Both the position numbers and the translations under genes were made by a program. Positions 9,026 to 17,699 of a DNA stretch of 64,000 nucleotides are shown here, piece by piece (the stretch's first letter is position 1; each line of letters opens with the position of its first letter). The notes under the pieces were generated by a model, which did not search any database, was not told the origin of the DNA, and saw nothing but the letters and a program-made list of their open reading frames with translations. Source of the DNA: an uncultured Eubacteriales bacterium (lineage in GTDB: Bacteria > Bacillota > Clostridia > Oscillospirales > CAG-272); contig CAKSAC010000003.1 in assembly GCA_934434925.1 (NCBI GenBank), positions 86,468-150,467 on the forward strand, given 5' to 3'.

Positions 9026-9054
9026 TTGACAAATCTTCGGGGCGATGCTATCAT
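9026..9054 (+). promoter_or_regulatory. promoter of uraA
   Basis: TTGACA (9026-9031) and TATCAT (9049-9054) are 17 bp apart. Confidence 0.75.
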
Positions 9055-9068
9055 AAATGCAGTTCAAA

Positions 9069-9154
9069 ATCTTTAAGCGGTACAGAGATGCCGGTAAGAT
9101 GATCATAAATGCCTTCATGGTGTATGGGGTCTTGCTGTGCGCAAGGCTTTTTTT
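9069..9154 (+). promoter_or_regulatory. PyrR-responsive attenuator in the uraA leader
   Basis: The leader folds into a PyrR-type binding loop: lower stem ATCTT/AAGAT (9069-9073 with 9096-9100) and upper stem CGGTA/TGCCG closing the hexaloop CAGAGA (9083-9088), which fits the known PyrR consensus CNGNGA. An intrinsic terminator follows (GTCTTGC/GCAAGGC, 9129-9147, then seven T). An alternative 8-bp helix, 9092-9099 with 9130-9137, would disrupt both and serves as antiterminator. In the known mechanism, UMP-bound PyrR stabilises the loop and causes termination. Confidence 0.85.
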
Positions 9155-9209
9155 CTTGCCATGCGCCGCAAAAAGAGAACAAAAGAAATTCAAAACGGAG
9201 GTTCATCTC

Positions 9210-10562
9210 ATGCAACTCGTCTACGGTATTAAGGACAAGCCCAAGTTCCCCGGAATTCTCGTGTTCGCCCTGCAACAGCTCCTTGCCATTCTGGCCGCCA
9301 CCATCGCGGTGCCGATGATTATCGGACACGGAATGTCCACCTCTGCCGCCCTCTTCGGCGCCGGAGCCGGCACCCTTGTCTATCAGCTTTTCACCAGATT
9401 CAAAAGCCCTGTCTTCCTCGGTTCTTCCTTCGCTTTTCTCGGCTCCATGGCCGCCGCCTTCGGCGGTGCCGTCTCGGTTTCGGTCGGTTTCCTCGGTCTG
9501 ATTATCGGTGCGGCGATGGCCGGTCTTGTCTATGTGATCATCGCGCTGATCGTCCGCCGTTTCGGTGTGGAATGGATCAATAAACTGATGCCCGCCGTGG
9601 TCATCGGGCCGACGGTTGCCATCATCGGTCTTTCCCTGGCCGGCAACGCCATCGGCGATCTGGTCAATCACCCGGAACAGGACGCAAACGGCAGTTATAT
9701 CATGGGGCTGAACGCCCTTGTCTGCCTCATTTGCGGCCTGGTAACCCTCTTCACCGTCATTTTCTGCTCGATCTACGGCAAAAAGATGGCCAAGATGATT
9801 CCCTTCATCATCGGGATCGGTGCCGGCTATGCGGTGGCCGCCGTCCTGACTCTCATCGGGTCGCTGACCGATTCCGCCGCCCTGCAAATCATTGACTTCT
9901 CCAAGTTCCGGTCGATGCAGTGGTATCCGGACTTCACTTTCCTCACCGCCTTCTCCGGCAATTATGATTTCGGGACGACCGGAAACTTCGGCGCTTATCT
10001 CGGAACCCTTGCGGTTGCTTATGTGCCGGTCGCTTTCGTGGTCTTTGCAGAACATATTGCCGACCACAAAAACCTCTCTTCGATCATTGAAAAGGATCTG
10101 CTGGAAGATCCCGGCCTTGACAAGACCCTCCTTGGCGACGGCGTCGGGTCTGCCGTCGGTGCCTTTTTCGGCGGTTGCCCCAACACGACCTATGGTGAAT
10201 CGGTCGGCTGTGTGGCCATCAGCGGAAACGCCTCGGTCGCGACCATTACCGTCACGGCGTTCATGGCGATTGTCGCTTCCTTCATCGCCCCCTTTGTAAC
10301 GCTTCTCTCCACCATCCCCGCCTGCGTTATGGGCGGTGTCTGCGTGGCGCTCTATGGTTTTATCGCCGTCAGCGGTCTGAAAATGATTCAAAAGGTGGAC
10401 CTCGGGGAAAACAACAACCTCTTCACCGTCTCGGTCATTCTGATTGCCGGTATCGGCGGGCTGGCGCTCAAATTCGGGAAGATTACCATCACCTCGATTG
10501 CCTGCGCACTGATTCTCGGGATCATCACCAACATCCTCGGCAACCTGAAAAAGAAAAACTGA
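9210..10562 (+). CDS. uraA: uracil permease (nucleobase:cation symporter-2 family)
   Basis: The 450-residue protein is a polytopic NCS2 permease with some 12-14 hydrophobic segments and typical phrases such as VFALQQLLAILAATIAVP in the first helix, FVVFAEHIADHKNLS, and the QNP-like substrate region GGCPNTTYGESVGCVAISG. It imports a nucleobase with a proton. The PyrR attenuator in its leader argues for uracil rather than xanthine. The start at 9210 follows AAACGGAGG; an in-frame ATG at 9057 lies inside the leader RNA and is not the start. The gene is monocistronic, with a strong terminator behind it. No other pyrimidine gene and no pyrR gene is in the window. Confidence 0.93.
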   Translation: MQLVYGIKDKPKFPGILVFALQQLLAILAATIAVPMIIGHGMSTSAALFGAGAGTLVYQLFTRFKSPVFLGSSFAFLGSMAAAFGGAVSVSVGFLGLIIGAAMAGLVYVIIALIVRRFGVEWINKLMPAVVIGPTVAIIGLSLAGNAIGDLVNHPEQDANGSYIMGLNALVCLICGLVTLFTVIFCSIYGKKMAKMIPFIIGIGAGYAVAAVLTLIGSLTDSAALQIIDFSKFRSMQWYPDFTFLTAFSGNYDFGTTGNFGAYLGTLAVAYVPVAFVVFAEHIADHKNLSSIIEKDLLEDPGLDKTLLGDGVGSAVGAFFGGCPNTTYGESVGCVAISGNASVATITVTAFMAIVASFIAPFVTLLSTIPACVMGGVCVALYGFIAVSGLKMIQKVDLGENNNLFTVSVILIAGIGGLALKFGKITITSIACALILGIITNILGNLKKKN

Positions 10563-10586
10563 CGGGATTTCGTCCGGATTTACAGG

Positions 10587-10619
10587 AAAAGGCCGCTTTT
10601 GCGGCCTTTTTGTTTTTTT
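10587..10619 (+). terminator. intrinsic terminator after uraA
   Basis: AAAAGGCCGC/GCGGCCTTTT hairpin with a long T tract. Confidence 0.9.
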
Positions 10620-10659
10620 CGTGCTTGTCGGTCTTTTGCGGTATTTTAGGTTCCGGGGC

Positions 10660-10688
10660 TTGATAAAATTGCTCCTGCGTGCTATAAT
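10660..10688 (+). promoter_or_regulatory. promoter of the 306-residue lipoprotein gene
   Basis: TTGATA (10660-10665) and TATAAT (10683-10688) are 17 bp apart. Confidence 0.85.
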
Positions 10689-10780
10689 AAGGGCGGAAGG
10701 CCGGGGAAATCAGCCCCTCTCCACCCGATGAAAAGCGATCCGCCCGCGCTTCGCGGCAGGATAGCAGAAAGGAAAATAAG

Positions 10781-11701
10781 ATGAAAAAATTCCTCTCTTT
10801 CTCTCTTGCGCTCCTTCTCCTCCTTGCCTGCATACCGTTTTCCGGTTGCTACCGCATCCGGGCAGTCTCCCGGCGCGACATCGCCGGAACCTATCAGCTG
10901 ACCTCTCTTCGCCGCACCGACAAACCCGACGACCCCGAAGGCGACCTTCTGACGCTCAACGAAATCACCGAATACCTGATCGTCGATGAAAACGGCGGCG
11001 GTTATCTGATTTACAGCGATAAAAATACGCCGCTCACCTGCCGGAACATCGAAACCCGGCTGATCGCCTCCGAAGAAGACGCGAACAAATACGAATACGT
11101 TGAATTCCGCCCCGACACACAGACAAACTGGGAAAAATACGGCTATGCCCACCGGGGGCTGAACAAGCGCGTCGTGGGTGGAATGACAAAGCTCCATATC
11201 GATTATTATATCGACACGGAATACAAACGGCTGGACAGCGCCCAGGACCTTTCCTATATCCAGAAGAAACTCGGTCAAACCTTCACACCGCTGGCATACG
11301 GCCTCGGCCCTTTGCAGGGAACCGTCTCCTATCTGTATCCGGAGTCACCGGATATCGATACCGAAACGCTCGATACCCTTCCCCTGTACGAGATAGGAAA
11401 TTCCGTGCTGGATATCGATATTCCGAACAAGCGCGTCACCCACACCTACCGTTTGAAAAACGACAGTGCGCTCCATACGGAGACCCTGCCCCTGACGATT
11501 GAAAAAACCGAATCGGGCTATACCCTCAAAATCGGGCAGGACGTTTATTATGCCACAATCTCTGTCTCAAGCGACAGTGCTTACGTCTCTCTGCGGTGTG
11601 AAAAAACCGCCGGGCAGACCGAAGAGCATGCGGCGCTCCGTTATGCGCTCGTTTACGGCGCATCTTCCAAAAACCGCCCCGCTCCGCTGAAAGGCAACTG
11701 A
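10781..11701 (+). CDS. uncharacterised lipoprotein
   Basis: The 306-residue protein begins MKKF, a leucine-rich hydrophobic core and the lipobox PFSGC (Cys about residue 23), so it should be lipid-anchored on the outer face of the membrane. The mature part starts RDIAGTYQLTSL and is rich in beta-prone and polar residues, for example LIVDENGGGYLIYSDKN, which resembles lipocalin-like 'response to treatment' repeats found in many small firmicute lipoproteins. No catalytic motif is seen. It has its own promoter and a terminator downstream and no obvious partner. The function is unknown. Confidence 0.75.
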   Translation: MKKFLSFSLALLLLLACIPFSGCYRIRAVSRRDIAGTYQLTSLRRTDKPDDPEGDLLTLNEITEYLIVDENGGGYLIYSDKNTPLTCRNIETRLIASEEDANKYEYVEFRPDTQTNWEKYGYAHRGLNKRVVGGMTKLHIDYYIDTEYKRLDSAQDLSYIQKKLGQTFTPLAYGLGPLQGTVSYLYPESPDIDTETLDTLPLYEIGNSVLDIDIPNKRVTHTYRLKNDSALHTETLPLTIEKTESGYTLKIGQDVYYATISVSSDSAYVSLRCEKTAGQTEEHAALRYALVYGASSKNRPAPLKGN

Positions 11702-11855
11702 CCGGGACAAGATATGCGCATCGCCCCTTCCCGCTTTCTCCGGGCGACGGCAGGCTCGGCTTTTGCAAAACAACCGCCGCGGAAAGCAGCTCCTTGCCGG
11801 GGCGGCCCCCTGCCCGGGGTTAAGCTCCTTGCCGGGGCGGCTCCTCCCATATCCG

Positions 11856-11888
11856 AAAAGCAGAGGCAACCGAAGGCCTCTGCTTTTT
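11856..11888. terminator. bidirectional terminator between convergent genes
   Basis: AAAAGCAGAGGC and GCCTCTGCTTTTT form a hairpin with an 8-nt loop between the lipoprotein gene and the convergent ligase gene. Upstream (11790-11845) the phrase AAGCTCCTTGCCGGGGCGGC is present twice. Confidence 0.85.
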
Positions 11889-11975
11889 ACGTATATCCGG
11901 CATATCCGCTTTCCGCCCGGTATTGCCCCGTGCTTTCCGGAGCGGCCATACCGCGTCGGGCAAAGCGACTGATCG

Positions 11976-13628
11976 TTAAGAACGTTTAATCTTGTTGGTG
12001 GTCGTTTTGGGAAAAGGCTCGGACCGCAGGGTAACGGTGGATATCTGTTTGTAGGCCGGCAGATGTGCCGTCGCCCGCCGGAAAGCAGAAACAAATTCCT
12101 CCGCCGTATGTCCCTCTTCTTCGGTATAGACGGACGCTGTCAGCGCCACGTCCTGTCCATGCTCGTTCCGGATGCCCGAGACAACCACTTCCAAAACCCC
12201 GGGAACCGGCGCGAGAAAGCGTTCAATATCTTCGGGATAGACGTTCTTACCGTTGCTCAACACGATGATGTTTTTCTTCCGCCCGGTAATCACGATCTCC
12301 CCTTTTTGATTGATATAGCCGTAGTCTCCGGTATAGAACCACCCGTCGCGGAGAACTTCGGCGGTCAGATCGGGGCGCTTATAATACCCGCTCATCACCA
12401 CGTCTCCGCGGACGACAATCTCCCCGATGCCTTCTTCGTCCGGCTCGGAAATCTTCCACGAAACGCAGGGGATCGGACGTCCGGCAGAGGCATAATTGTT
12501 GTTCCGGTCATCGTTCAGCGAAACCAGCGGCGAACATTCGGTGATCCCGTAACCGCCGGTCATACTGATCCCGATACTTCCGAAAAACGCACCGATCTCC
12601 GGGCGGATCGGAGCGCCTCCGCACACAATCTTTTCGAGCTTTCCGCCAAATTCCGCCAAGATGCGCGCGAACAGCCGACGACGCACATCGATTCCGAACC
12701 CGAGCAGAAAACGCGAAATCTTTTGCGCATGGGCAAATTTCTTTTCCTGTTTTTTCCGTTGCAGAGCGTTCTGAATGCCTTTATAGAAGTGTTCGGCAAA
12801 GGCGGGAACCAGCAATATGCAGGTCGGATGGAAAAGTTTCATATTGTCCTGCACATGGCGGAGCGAATCGTTGATGCAGAGCGTCGTTCCTCCGAAAATG
12901 GCCACCAGAATATCGCAGACCGCCGCATAGGTGTGATGATACGGCAGGACAGACAGGCAAACATCGGTCATGCGGGAGACCTGCATCCCGTAATAAACAC
13001 AGGAAACGACATTATGCTCTGTCAGCATGACCCCCTTGGCGACCCCGGTCGTACCCGAGGTATAAACCAGGTATTTCAGTTCTCCTTCCGGCGTAGAGGC
13101 GTTGTCGTACTCCCGCTTATCCGACGCCTCGCCCTCCCGGCAAAGCGCGCTGAACGAGAGCGCCTCTTCCCCGTGGGTATCCTGCGCGAAAGAAATCAGA
13201 TAGCGCACCCCCGGAATTTCCTCCCGGCGCGCACGGAGAATCTCTTCATGCGCGGCATCGCAGAATACCGTCTCGCAATCTCCTTCACGGATCAGATAAA
13301 GCAGATCGTCCTCCGGAAGTTCTTTATCAAGCGGTACAAAAACGTTCCCCCCTTGCATGACGCTCAGATACGTAACAATCCAGGGGTATGAATTCTCCCC
13401 GACGCACCCGATGTGCGCATGGGAAAGACCCAGTTCGCAAAGCCGTGCGCCGAGTGCTTCCACCTGCGCATAAAACTGCCCGATCGTCACATCCCGGATT
13501 CCGCCGGGCACGGTGGCGTCCTTGTACCGGAAAGCAAGATGATTCTCGCCGCGGAAAAGCGCATGACCGAGCAATTCCCGGATCGATGCGATATGAGGGA
13601 GTGTCTCCCAGTTCATGGTAAGTTTCAT
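11976..13628 (-). CDS. AMP-binding long-chain fatty acid--CoA ligase-like protein
   Basis: The 550-residue protein belongs to the ANL adenylating enzymes. Visible motifs are the phosphate-binding loop YTSGTTGVAKG (about residue 195), GYGITECSP (about 365), WFYTGDYGYI, the hinge GRKKNIIVLSNGKNVYPEDIE, and a final lysine region PKTTTNKIKR. Such proteins activate a carboxylic acid as acyl-AMP and usually pass it to CoA; the closest family feel is long-chain acyl-CoA synthetase of Clostridia. The start at 13628 was chosen because AAAGGAGA lies just upstream; an in-frame start 48 bp earlier lacks an RBS. No acyl carrier or biosynthetic genes are near, so the substrate is not known. The leader has a small GTCCGT/ACGGAC hairpin (13665-13680). 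Confidence 0.9.
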   Translation of the reverse strand: MKLTMNWETLPHIASIRELLGHALFRGENHLAFRYKDATVPGGIRDVTIGQFYAQVEALGARLCELGLSHAHIGCVGENSYPWIVTYLSVMQGGNVFVPLDKELPEDDLLYLIREGDCETVFCDAAHEEILRARREEIPGVRYLISFAQDTHGEEALSFSALCREGEASDKREYDNASTPEGELKYLVYTSGTTGVAKGVMLTEHNVVSCVYYGMQVSRMTDVCLSVLPYHHTYAAVCDILVAIFGGTTLCINDSLRHVQDNMKLFHPTCILLVPAFAEHFYKGIQNALQRKKQEKKFAHAQKISRFLLGFGIDVRRRLFARILAEFGGKLEKIVCGGAPIRPEIGAFFGSIGISMTGGYGITECSPLVSLNDDRNNNYASAGRPIPCVSWKISEPDEEGIGEIVVRGDVVMSGYYKRPDLTAEVLRDGWFYTGDYGYINQKGEIVITGRKKNIIVLSNGKNVYPEDIERFLAPVPGVLEVVVSGIRNEHGQDVALTASVYTEEEGHTAEEFVSAFRRATAHLPAYKQISTVTLRSEPFPKTTTNKIKRS

Positions 13629-13687
13629 TTTTATCTCCTTTTTGATTCGTCGTGATGCTGTGCCGTCCGTTTTCACGGACGTTTTCT

Positions 13688-13716
13688 ATTGTAACGCATA
13701 GGGAGAAAAAAGTCAC
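13688..13716 (-). promoter_or_regulatory. promoter of the acyl-CoA ligase-like gene
   Basis: On the minus strand GTGACT (13711-13716) and TACAAT (13688-13693) are 17 bp apart. Confidence 0.6.
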
Positions 13717-13743
13717 GTAACTCTTCATACCGCGAGCGTAGAG

Positions 13744-13782
13744 AAAAAAAAGCCCCCTCTACCGCCGGTAGAGGGGGGTCTA
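13744..13782 (-). terminator. intrinsic terminator after the phosphoesterase gene
   Basis: CCCCCTCTACC/GGTAGAGGGGG forms a strong hairpin, followed on the minus strand by eight T with one interruption. It separates the phosphoesterase from the ligase gene. Confidence 0.85.
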
Positions 13783-13859
13783 CCGGAAAGAGGGGAAAAA
13801 CGTCATGTAAAGTTTTCTTTTCAAAAATACCTTCAAAAAAGCAAAGGAATCTGAAAAAA

Positions 13860-14936
13860 TCAAAGCGGCAGGTCTGCCAGTTCACGGACGGTTCCCCCAC
13901 TTCCGACAAGGGTGGCGTTCAGAGAATTCCTGGTGATGGTGAGAAGCGTACCGAGAAGCTCGTCTGCCGCCACCTCAGATACGACAAGAACGGGATATGC
14001 ATGCGGCAGAATGCTTAACGGATCCCCCGGTTGCACAAGATAGGCTTTATGGAGATGTCCCGTCAACATAAAGCGAATCCCGAGGCGTTCCAGTTCCGCA
14101 TTCCACTCGGCATAGACTTCTCTTTCGATATCAAAACGCGGATCGCGGGTGTCCGTCGTCAGAACCGGGCAGATATGGCTGACGGCAAAAGGGATTTTCC
14201 CGCGCGGGAGTTTCAACCGGCGCAGATATTCGGTTTCACGGCGGCGATAGGCTTCAAACCGGTTGACCCCGCCATATTCCGGACCCCGGTCCGGCTTGTC
14301 TTCACCGCAGTCCAGCATCACACCGCAAAATGCGCCGGCCGGAAACGTGAAATAGAAATTCCCGTCCGCTGTCGGAAAGCGTTCGGCCACTTCCTCTGCC
14401 ATGGTTCCGCGGGTATCATGGTTCCCGCGCCCGAAAAGAATCGGGGTCTTTCCCCCGGCAAGACGGCCGAGAAAAGCAAACGCGCGGTCAAAATCCTCTT
14501 CGGTACAAAATTCCGAGAGGTCGCCGTTGACAATATAAAGATTCGGCCGGCTTCCGGCGTTTTTTGCGATACGCAATGCGTCGTCAAACCGCGCGTGAAT
14601 GTCCGCCAGACACAGCATGCGGAGTTTTCGTTTGTTTCCGATCGGATGAAACCGGTATTCGACGCTTTCCTCTTCTCCGAGGAGAGAATAGTAGCTCTTT
14701 CTTTCCATCGTTGCGCGGAAAGAGACTCGGTAGCCACCGGCTCTGTCCAGTGCCGCGCGGGGAACGCGGATTTTGTGCTGCTTCCGGTTGGAGCAAAGGA
14801 CTCCCGCGCGATCCTGCGCGTATTCCGCTCCGTCAACAACCACCGTGCAAACGCCGGGCGCGCCGGTATTCAGGAGAATGTCATAATGCTCCCCCAAAAG
14901 ACAAACAGCCGGCGCACATGTAAGAAACGCTTTCAT
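13860..14936 (-). CDS. calcineurin-like metallophosphoesterase
   Basis: The 358-residue protein has all blocks of the metallophosphatase superfamily: LADIHARFDD (Asp-X-His, about residue 112), VNGDLSEF (Gly-Asp), LFGRGNHD (Asn-His), AVSHICP and the terminal TGHLHKA (Gly-His-X-His). The ~100 residues before them form a beta-rich N-terminal domain, as in purple-acid-phosphatase-like proteins with an Fn3-like lead. No signal peptide or membrane helix is seen, so it is probably cytoplasmic. The substrate cannot be predicted. The 178-bp gap upstream contains degenerate copies of CTCTTCGCGC-type sequence (14963-15030) but no clear promoter. Confidence 0.88.
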   Translation of the reverse strand: MKAFLTCAPAVCLLGEHYDILLNTGAPGVCTVVVDGAEYAQDRAGVLCSNRKQHKIRVPRAALDRAGGYRVSFRATMERKSYYSLLGEEESVEYRFHPIGNKRKLRMLCLADIHARFDDALRIAKNAGSRPNLYIVNGDLSEFCTEEDFDRAFAFLGRLAGGKTPILFGRGNHDTRGTMAEEVAERFPTADGNFYFTFPAGAFCGVMLDCGEDKPDRGPEYGGVNRFEAYRRRETEYLRRLKLPRGKIPFAVSHICPVLTTDTRDPRFDIEREVYAEWNAELERLGIRFMLTGHLHKAYLVQPGDPLSILPHAYPVLVVSEVAADELLGTLLTITRNSLNATLVGSGGTVRELADLPL

Positions 14937-15114
14937 ATTTTTTCCTTTCTGGCAAACCCCTTTACCGGCGGGAAACTCTCTTCGCGCGAAAAACCCTCTC
15001 CGTGCGGGAAAATCTCTTCGCGCACGAAAAACGAAAAATCTTCTGCCGCTTACCGCACCAAGCCCTTTACCGCGCGGAAAATTCCGCGGTTTTTGCTGCC
15101 GCCGGAACCGGCGA

Positions 15115-17295
15115 TTACCGGTGCGAAAGCAGATACCGGCAATTCAATACCTTTTCCAGCATATCGGTGCGGGTAAAGAAATAGTGATTGGACGCTTCAT
15201 AGCCAATCGCGGGGTTTTCTCCCATCAGAACGGCTTCGCGAAGAGCAAATTCTTCTTCCTCGCGGAGCAGAGCGGAAAGGTCTGCTCCGGTGCCGCGCGC
15301 CCGCACATATCGGATATGATTGAGGGAAGAGGCAAAATGCAGATAGGTGACCTCGGCGCACTGCAAAAGAAGCCGCCCGGCAGGCGTTTCCTCCCGCCCT
15401 GCAAAAGCCTCGCGGAGCAAAGGCAGACCGGCCCTCCATTTGGTACTCATGCGTTCAAACTGCCGTTCAAAAAGTTCCGTTTGGTAACAGTTTGCCCAGT
15501 TGTCGAGATCGTCATAAGGAAGCCCGACCATACAGGAAGTCCATCCCGTCGGTTCCGGATACAGCGGCAAGGCGGGGCCCATGTGTTGCGGGCCGTTGTA
15601 CATCACCGCGACCGAAAAAGGAAATTCGTCAAACGCGTCGTCAAAAACGCGGATAGCGGACAGCAGTTTTTCCCCGTCCGCTTCCGGGAAAAGCTCATGC
15701 ATAAGCTCTTTCAGCGTTGGGAAAGGCTCTCCTTTTCGCGTCATACGAGCCACCATGCGCAGCACCGGAGACGGAAATCCGCCGTGCGTCCAGGTCATCA
15801 TCAGCACATCGGGATCGATTTTTTCGCACAAGCCGCGGATGGAATCGTAAAAATGCCCGAAGACCGGAATATACGGCAGGGGTGAAAGTTCCCAGCTGTT
15901 GTTGAGCTGTACTTTGGCCGCCACGCGATTGCCGTGTTCTTTGGCCATTCTCAGCCTTTGTACGGTGGTATCGCTCGGCCCGCGGACAGAAATCGAATAA
16001 TCCGAAACCGCGACTTCGACATTTTCAATTTTTTTGAGAACGCCCCGTTCGCTGACCGACAGCACCGCCACCTCCTTGGGCAGAAGTTTTACCGTTTCTT
16101 CAAAGCCGTTCGGTTCCCGGTCCCAGACCCAGCTGTAAGCGGCCACCATAATATCCGGATCGACCGACGATGCCCCCTCCCAGATCAGGCGGTTCGTCAA
16201 CGCGTACAGATCGGGGCGGCGGAGAGACCGGCAACGCGGGCAGGTCGTCTCGCCGCTCAGTTTATGGCTGTAACAGTTCGTGTGGTTCTCGGATGCGGTA
16301 ATCGTAATATATCCGCCGAGGCCGGGGGCCATTTGGGTCAGTGTGCGGATGCTGTTCCGCAAAAAATCCTGCACCTCGGGGACCGAGAGGCAGAGGCTGG
16401 CATATCCGGGATTCTGCACGTCTCCGCGCAGATCGGGGCGCTTTTCAAAAAACGCGTCGCTCATTTCCCGCGGCTCGTTGATATACAGGTAGAGTTTCAG
16501 CCCGTATTTTTTCAGGCGTTCAATGACCCGGTTCAGCCCGCGTATACGCTTTTCCCAGCCGACCGAGAGCGAGGGGTCGAGTGAACAGGGAACCATCGCG
16601 TAGAGGACCGCCTGCGTCCAGACCCCGCCGATACCGAGCGCGGCATAGGCCCGAAGCAATTCGTCCGGAAAAGAAGCGTCAATCAGATGTTCGTCAAGAA
16701 AAGTATCGCCGTACAGTCCGCAATAGGAACAGCAAAAGCTCGCCCCGAACCGCGATTTTCCTTCCGGAGCCGGGAAGGTGTCGGGAGCCGGATAGACGGC
16801 CGGGAAATCGAACGGAGCATACCGGCGTGCGCCGATCTTCCGGGATGCCGTGGTCACAATTTCAAAGATTTGTTCGGTCTGCTTTTTTTGCGCGTCATTC
16901 AGTTCCTGTACGGCAAGGGTCGGCACATCGGGTTTTTGCCGTCCCAGCTTCACATCCAGGAAATCATCTTCATGCAGGATGAAGGCCAGCCGTTCCTCAT
17001 CCCAGCCGAGCAGAGTGCAGAGTTGCGCATAGGTCAGAAGATGCCAGTTGGCACGGATCACGGTGATATATCCGCGGTCGAGCCAGCGTTGTTCCGTCTT
17101 CTCGGTAGCAGGATCGGTCAGCCCCATATCGGCGGCCATCCCGATCACGGTTTTTTCATCCGTGCCGAGCACCCGCGCAAGCCGCCCGGGGGTCAGCATT
17201 TCATAATTGCGGAAAATAAAACACTGCGCCGGGGTCGGAAAATACTCGATTTTCAGATTCTGTCTTTCGGAAAGTTTCGGTAATACAGCGGCCAT
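15115..17295 (-). CDS. glycoside hydrolase-like protein of unknown specificity
   Basis: The 726-residue protein looks like a TIM-barrel glycosidase of the beta-hexosaminidase-like/DUF4838-like type. Support comes from a helical N-terminal part (LARVLGTDEKTVIGMAADMG), then YGDTFLDE, GGVWTQAVLYAMVP, a sugar-enzyme-like strand LKLYLYINEPREMSD, YITITASENHTNCYSH with Cys-X2-Cys after it (TTCPRCRSL), and YSWVWDREPNGFE. No signal peptide is seen, so it would act on imported sugar inside the cell. The start follows an AAGGAGG site. It stands alone, between its own promoter and a gene-poor space. The fold is fairly likely; the catalytic residues and substrate are not determined. Confidence 0.65.
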   Translation of the reverse strand: MAAVLPKLSERQNLKIEYFPTPAQCFIFRNYEMLTPGRLARVLGTDEKTVIGMAADMGLTDPATEKTEQRWLDRGYITVIRANWHLLTYAQLCTLLGWDEERLAFILHEDDFLDVKLGRQKPDVPTLAVQELNDAQKKQTEQIFEIVTTASRKIGARRYAPFDFPAVYPAPDTFPAPEGKSRFGASFCCSYCGLYGDTFLDEHLIDASFPDELLRAYAALGIGGVWTQAVLYAMVPCSLDPSLSVGWEKRIRGLNRVIERLKKYGLKLYLYINEPREMSDAFFEKRPDLRGDVQNPGYASLCLSVPEVQDFLRNSIRTLTQMAPGLGGYITITASENHTNCYSHKLSGETTCPRCRSLRRPDLYALTNRLIWEGASSVDPDIMVAAYSWVWDREPNGFEETVKLLPKEVAVLSVSERGVLKKIENVEVAVSDYSISVRGPSDTTVQRLRMAKEHGNRVAAKVQLNNSWELSPLPYIPVFGHFYDSIRGLCEKIDPDVLMMTWTHGGFPSPVLRMVARMTRKGEPFPTLKELMHELFPEADGEKLLSAIRVFDDAFDEFPFSVAVMYNGPQHMGPALPLYPEPTGWTSCMVGLPYDDLDNWANCYQTELFERQFERMSTKWRAGLPLLREAFAGREETPAGRLLLQCAEVTYLHFASSLNHIRYVRARGTGADLSALLREEEEFALREAVLMGENPAIGYEASNHYFFTRTDMLEKVLNCRYLLSHR

Positions 17296-17339
17296 CGCGA
17301 CCTCCTTGTTTTCTCCAAAATATGATAAGGTTCCGATTC

Positions 17340-17368
17340 ATTGTACCATCTCGCCGGCGCAAAGTCAA
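17340..17368 (-). promoter_or_regulatory. promoter of the glycoside hydrolase-like gene
   Basis: On the minus strand TTGACT (17363-17368) and TACAAT (17340-17345) are 17 bp apart, directly next to the tandem repeat. Confidence 0.75.
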
Positions 17369-17380
17369 CCCGCGCGGCGG

Positions 17381-17597
17381 AAAAAGCGCGGCGCATGCCG
17401 GGGAACCGGGAAAAAGCGCGGCGCGTGCCGGGGAGCCGGGGAAAACGCGGCGCATGCCGGGGAGCCGGGAAAAAGCGCGGCGCATGCCGGGGAACCGGGG
17501 AAAACGCGGCGCATGCCGGGGAACCGGGAAAAAGCGCGGCGCATGCCGGGGAGCCGGGAAAAAGCGCGGCGCATGCCGGGGAGCCGGAGAAAGCGCG
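17381..17597. repeat. 30-bp intergenic tandem repeat, about 7 copies
   Basis: A 30-bp unit, made of AAAAAGCGCGGCGC, ATGCCGGGGA and ACCGGG in order, is repeated about seven times with single-base differences and no spacers. It sits between two divergent promoters. It creates open reading frames on both strands that are not genes. Confidence 0.92.
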
Positions 17598-17644
17598 TTT
17601 TTTCTTTTTTCTTCGTCTTTTTTCGTTTTATCGGGTCTCTCCGC

Positions 17645-17674
17645 TTGACAAAACACCACCAAACGGAGTATACT
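17645..17674 (+). promoter_or_regulatory. promoter of the small membrane protein gene
   Basis: TTGACA (17645-17650) and TATACT (17669-17674) are 18 bp apart; the start codon lies 26 bp downstream. Confidence 0.75.
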
Positions 17675-17699
17675 TGGTAAAAAAGCCGGAGGTATCTGT

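Noticed and set aside
9057..9209. An upstream start that would extend UraA by 51 residues
   Set aside because: The interval is the PyrR leader RNA, and the RBS and family start fit 9210.
11790..11845. Functional element made of two CTTGCCGGGGCGGC copies
   Set aside because: It is only a short duplication in a spacer, with no structure or site that can be named.
17381..17597. Possible CRISPR array
   Set aside because: Copies are directly adjacent with no spacers, and no cas gene is near; it is a plain tandem repeat.
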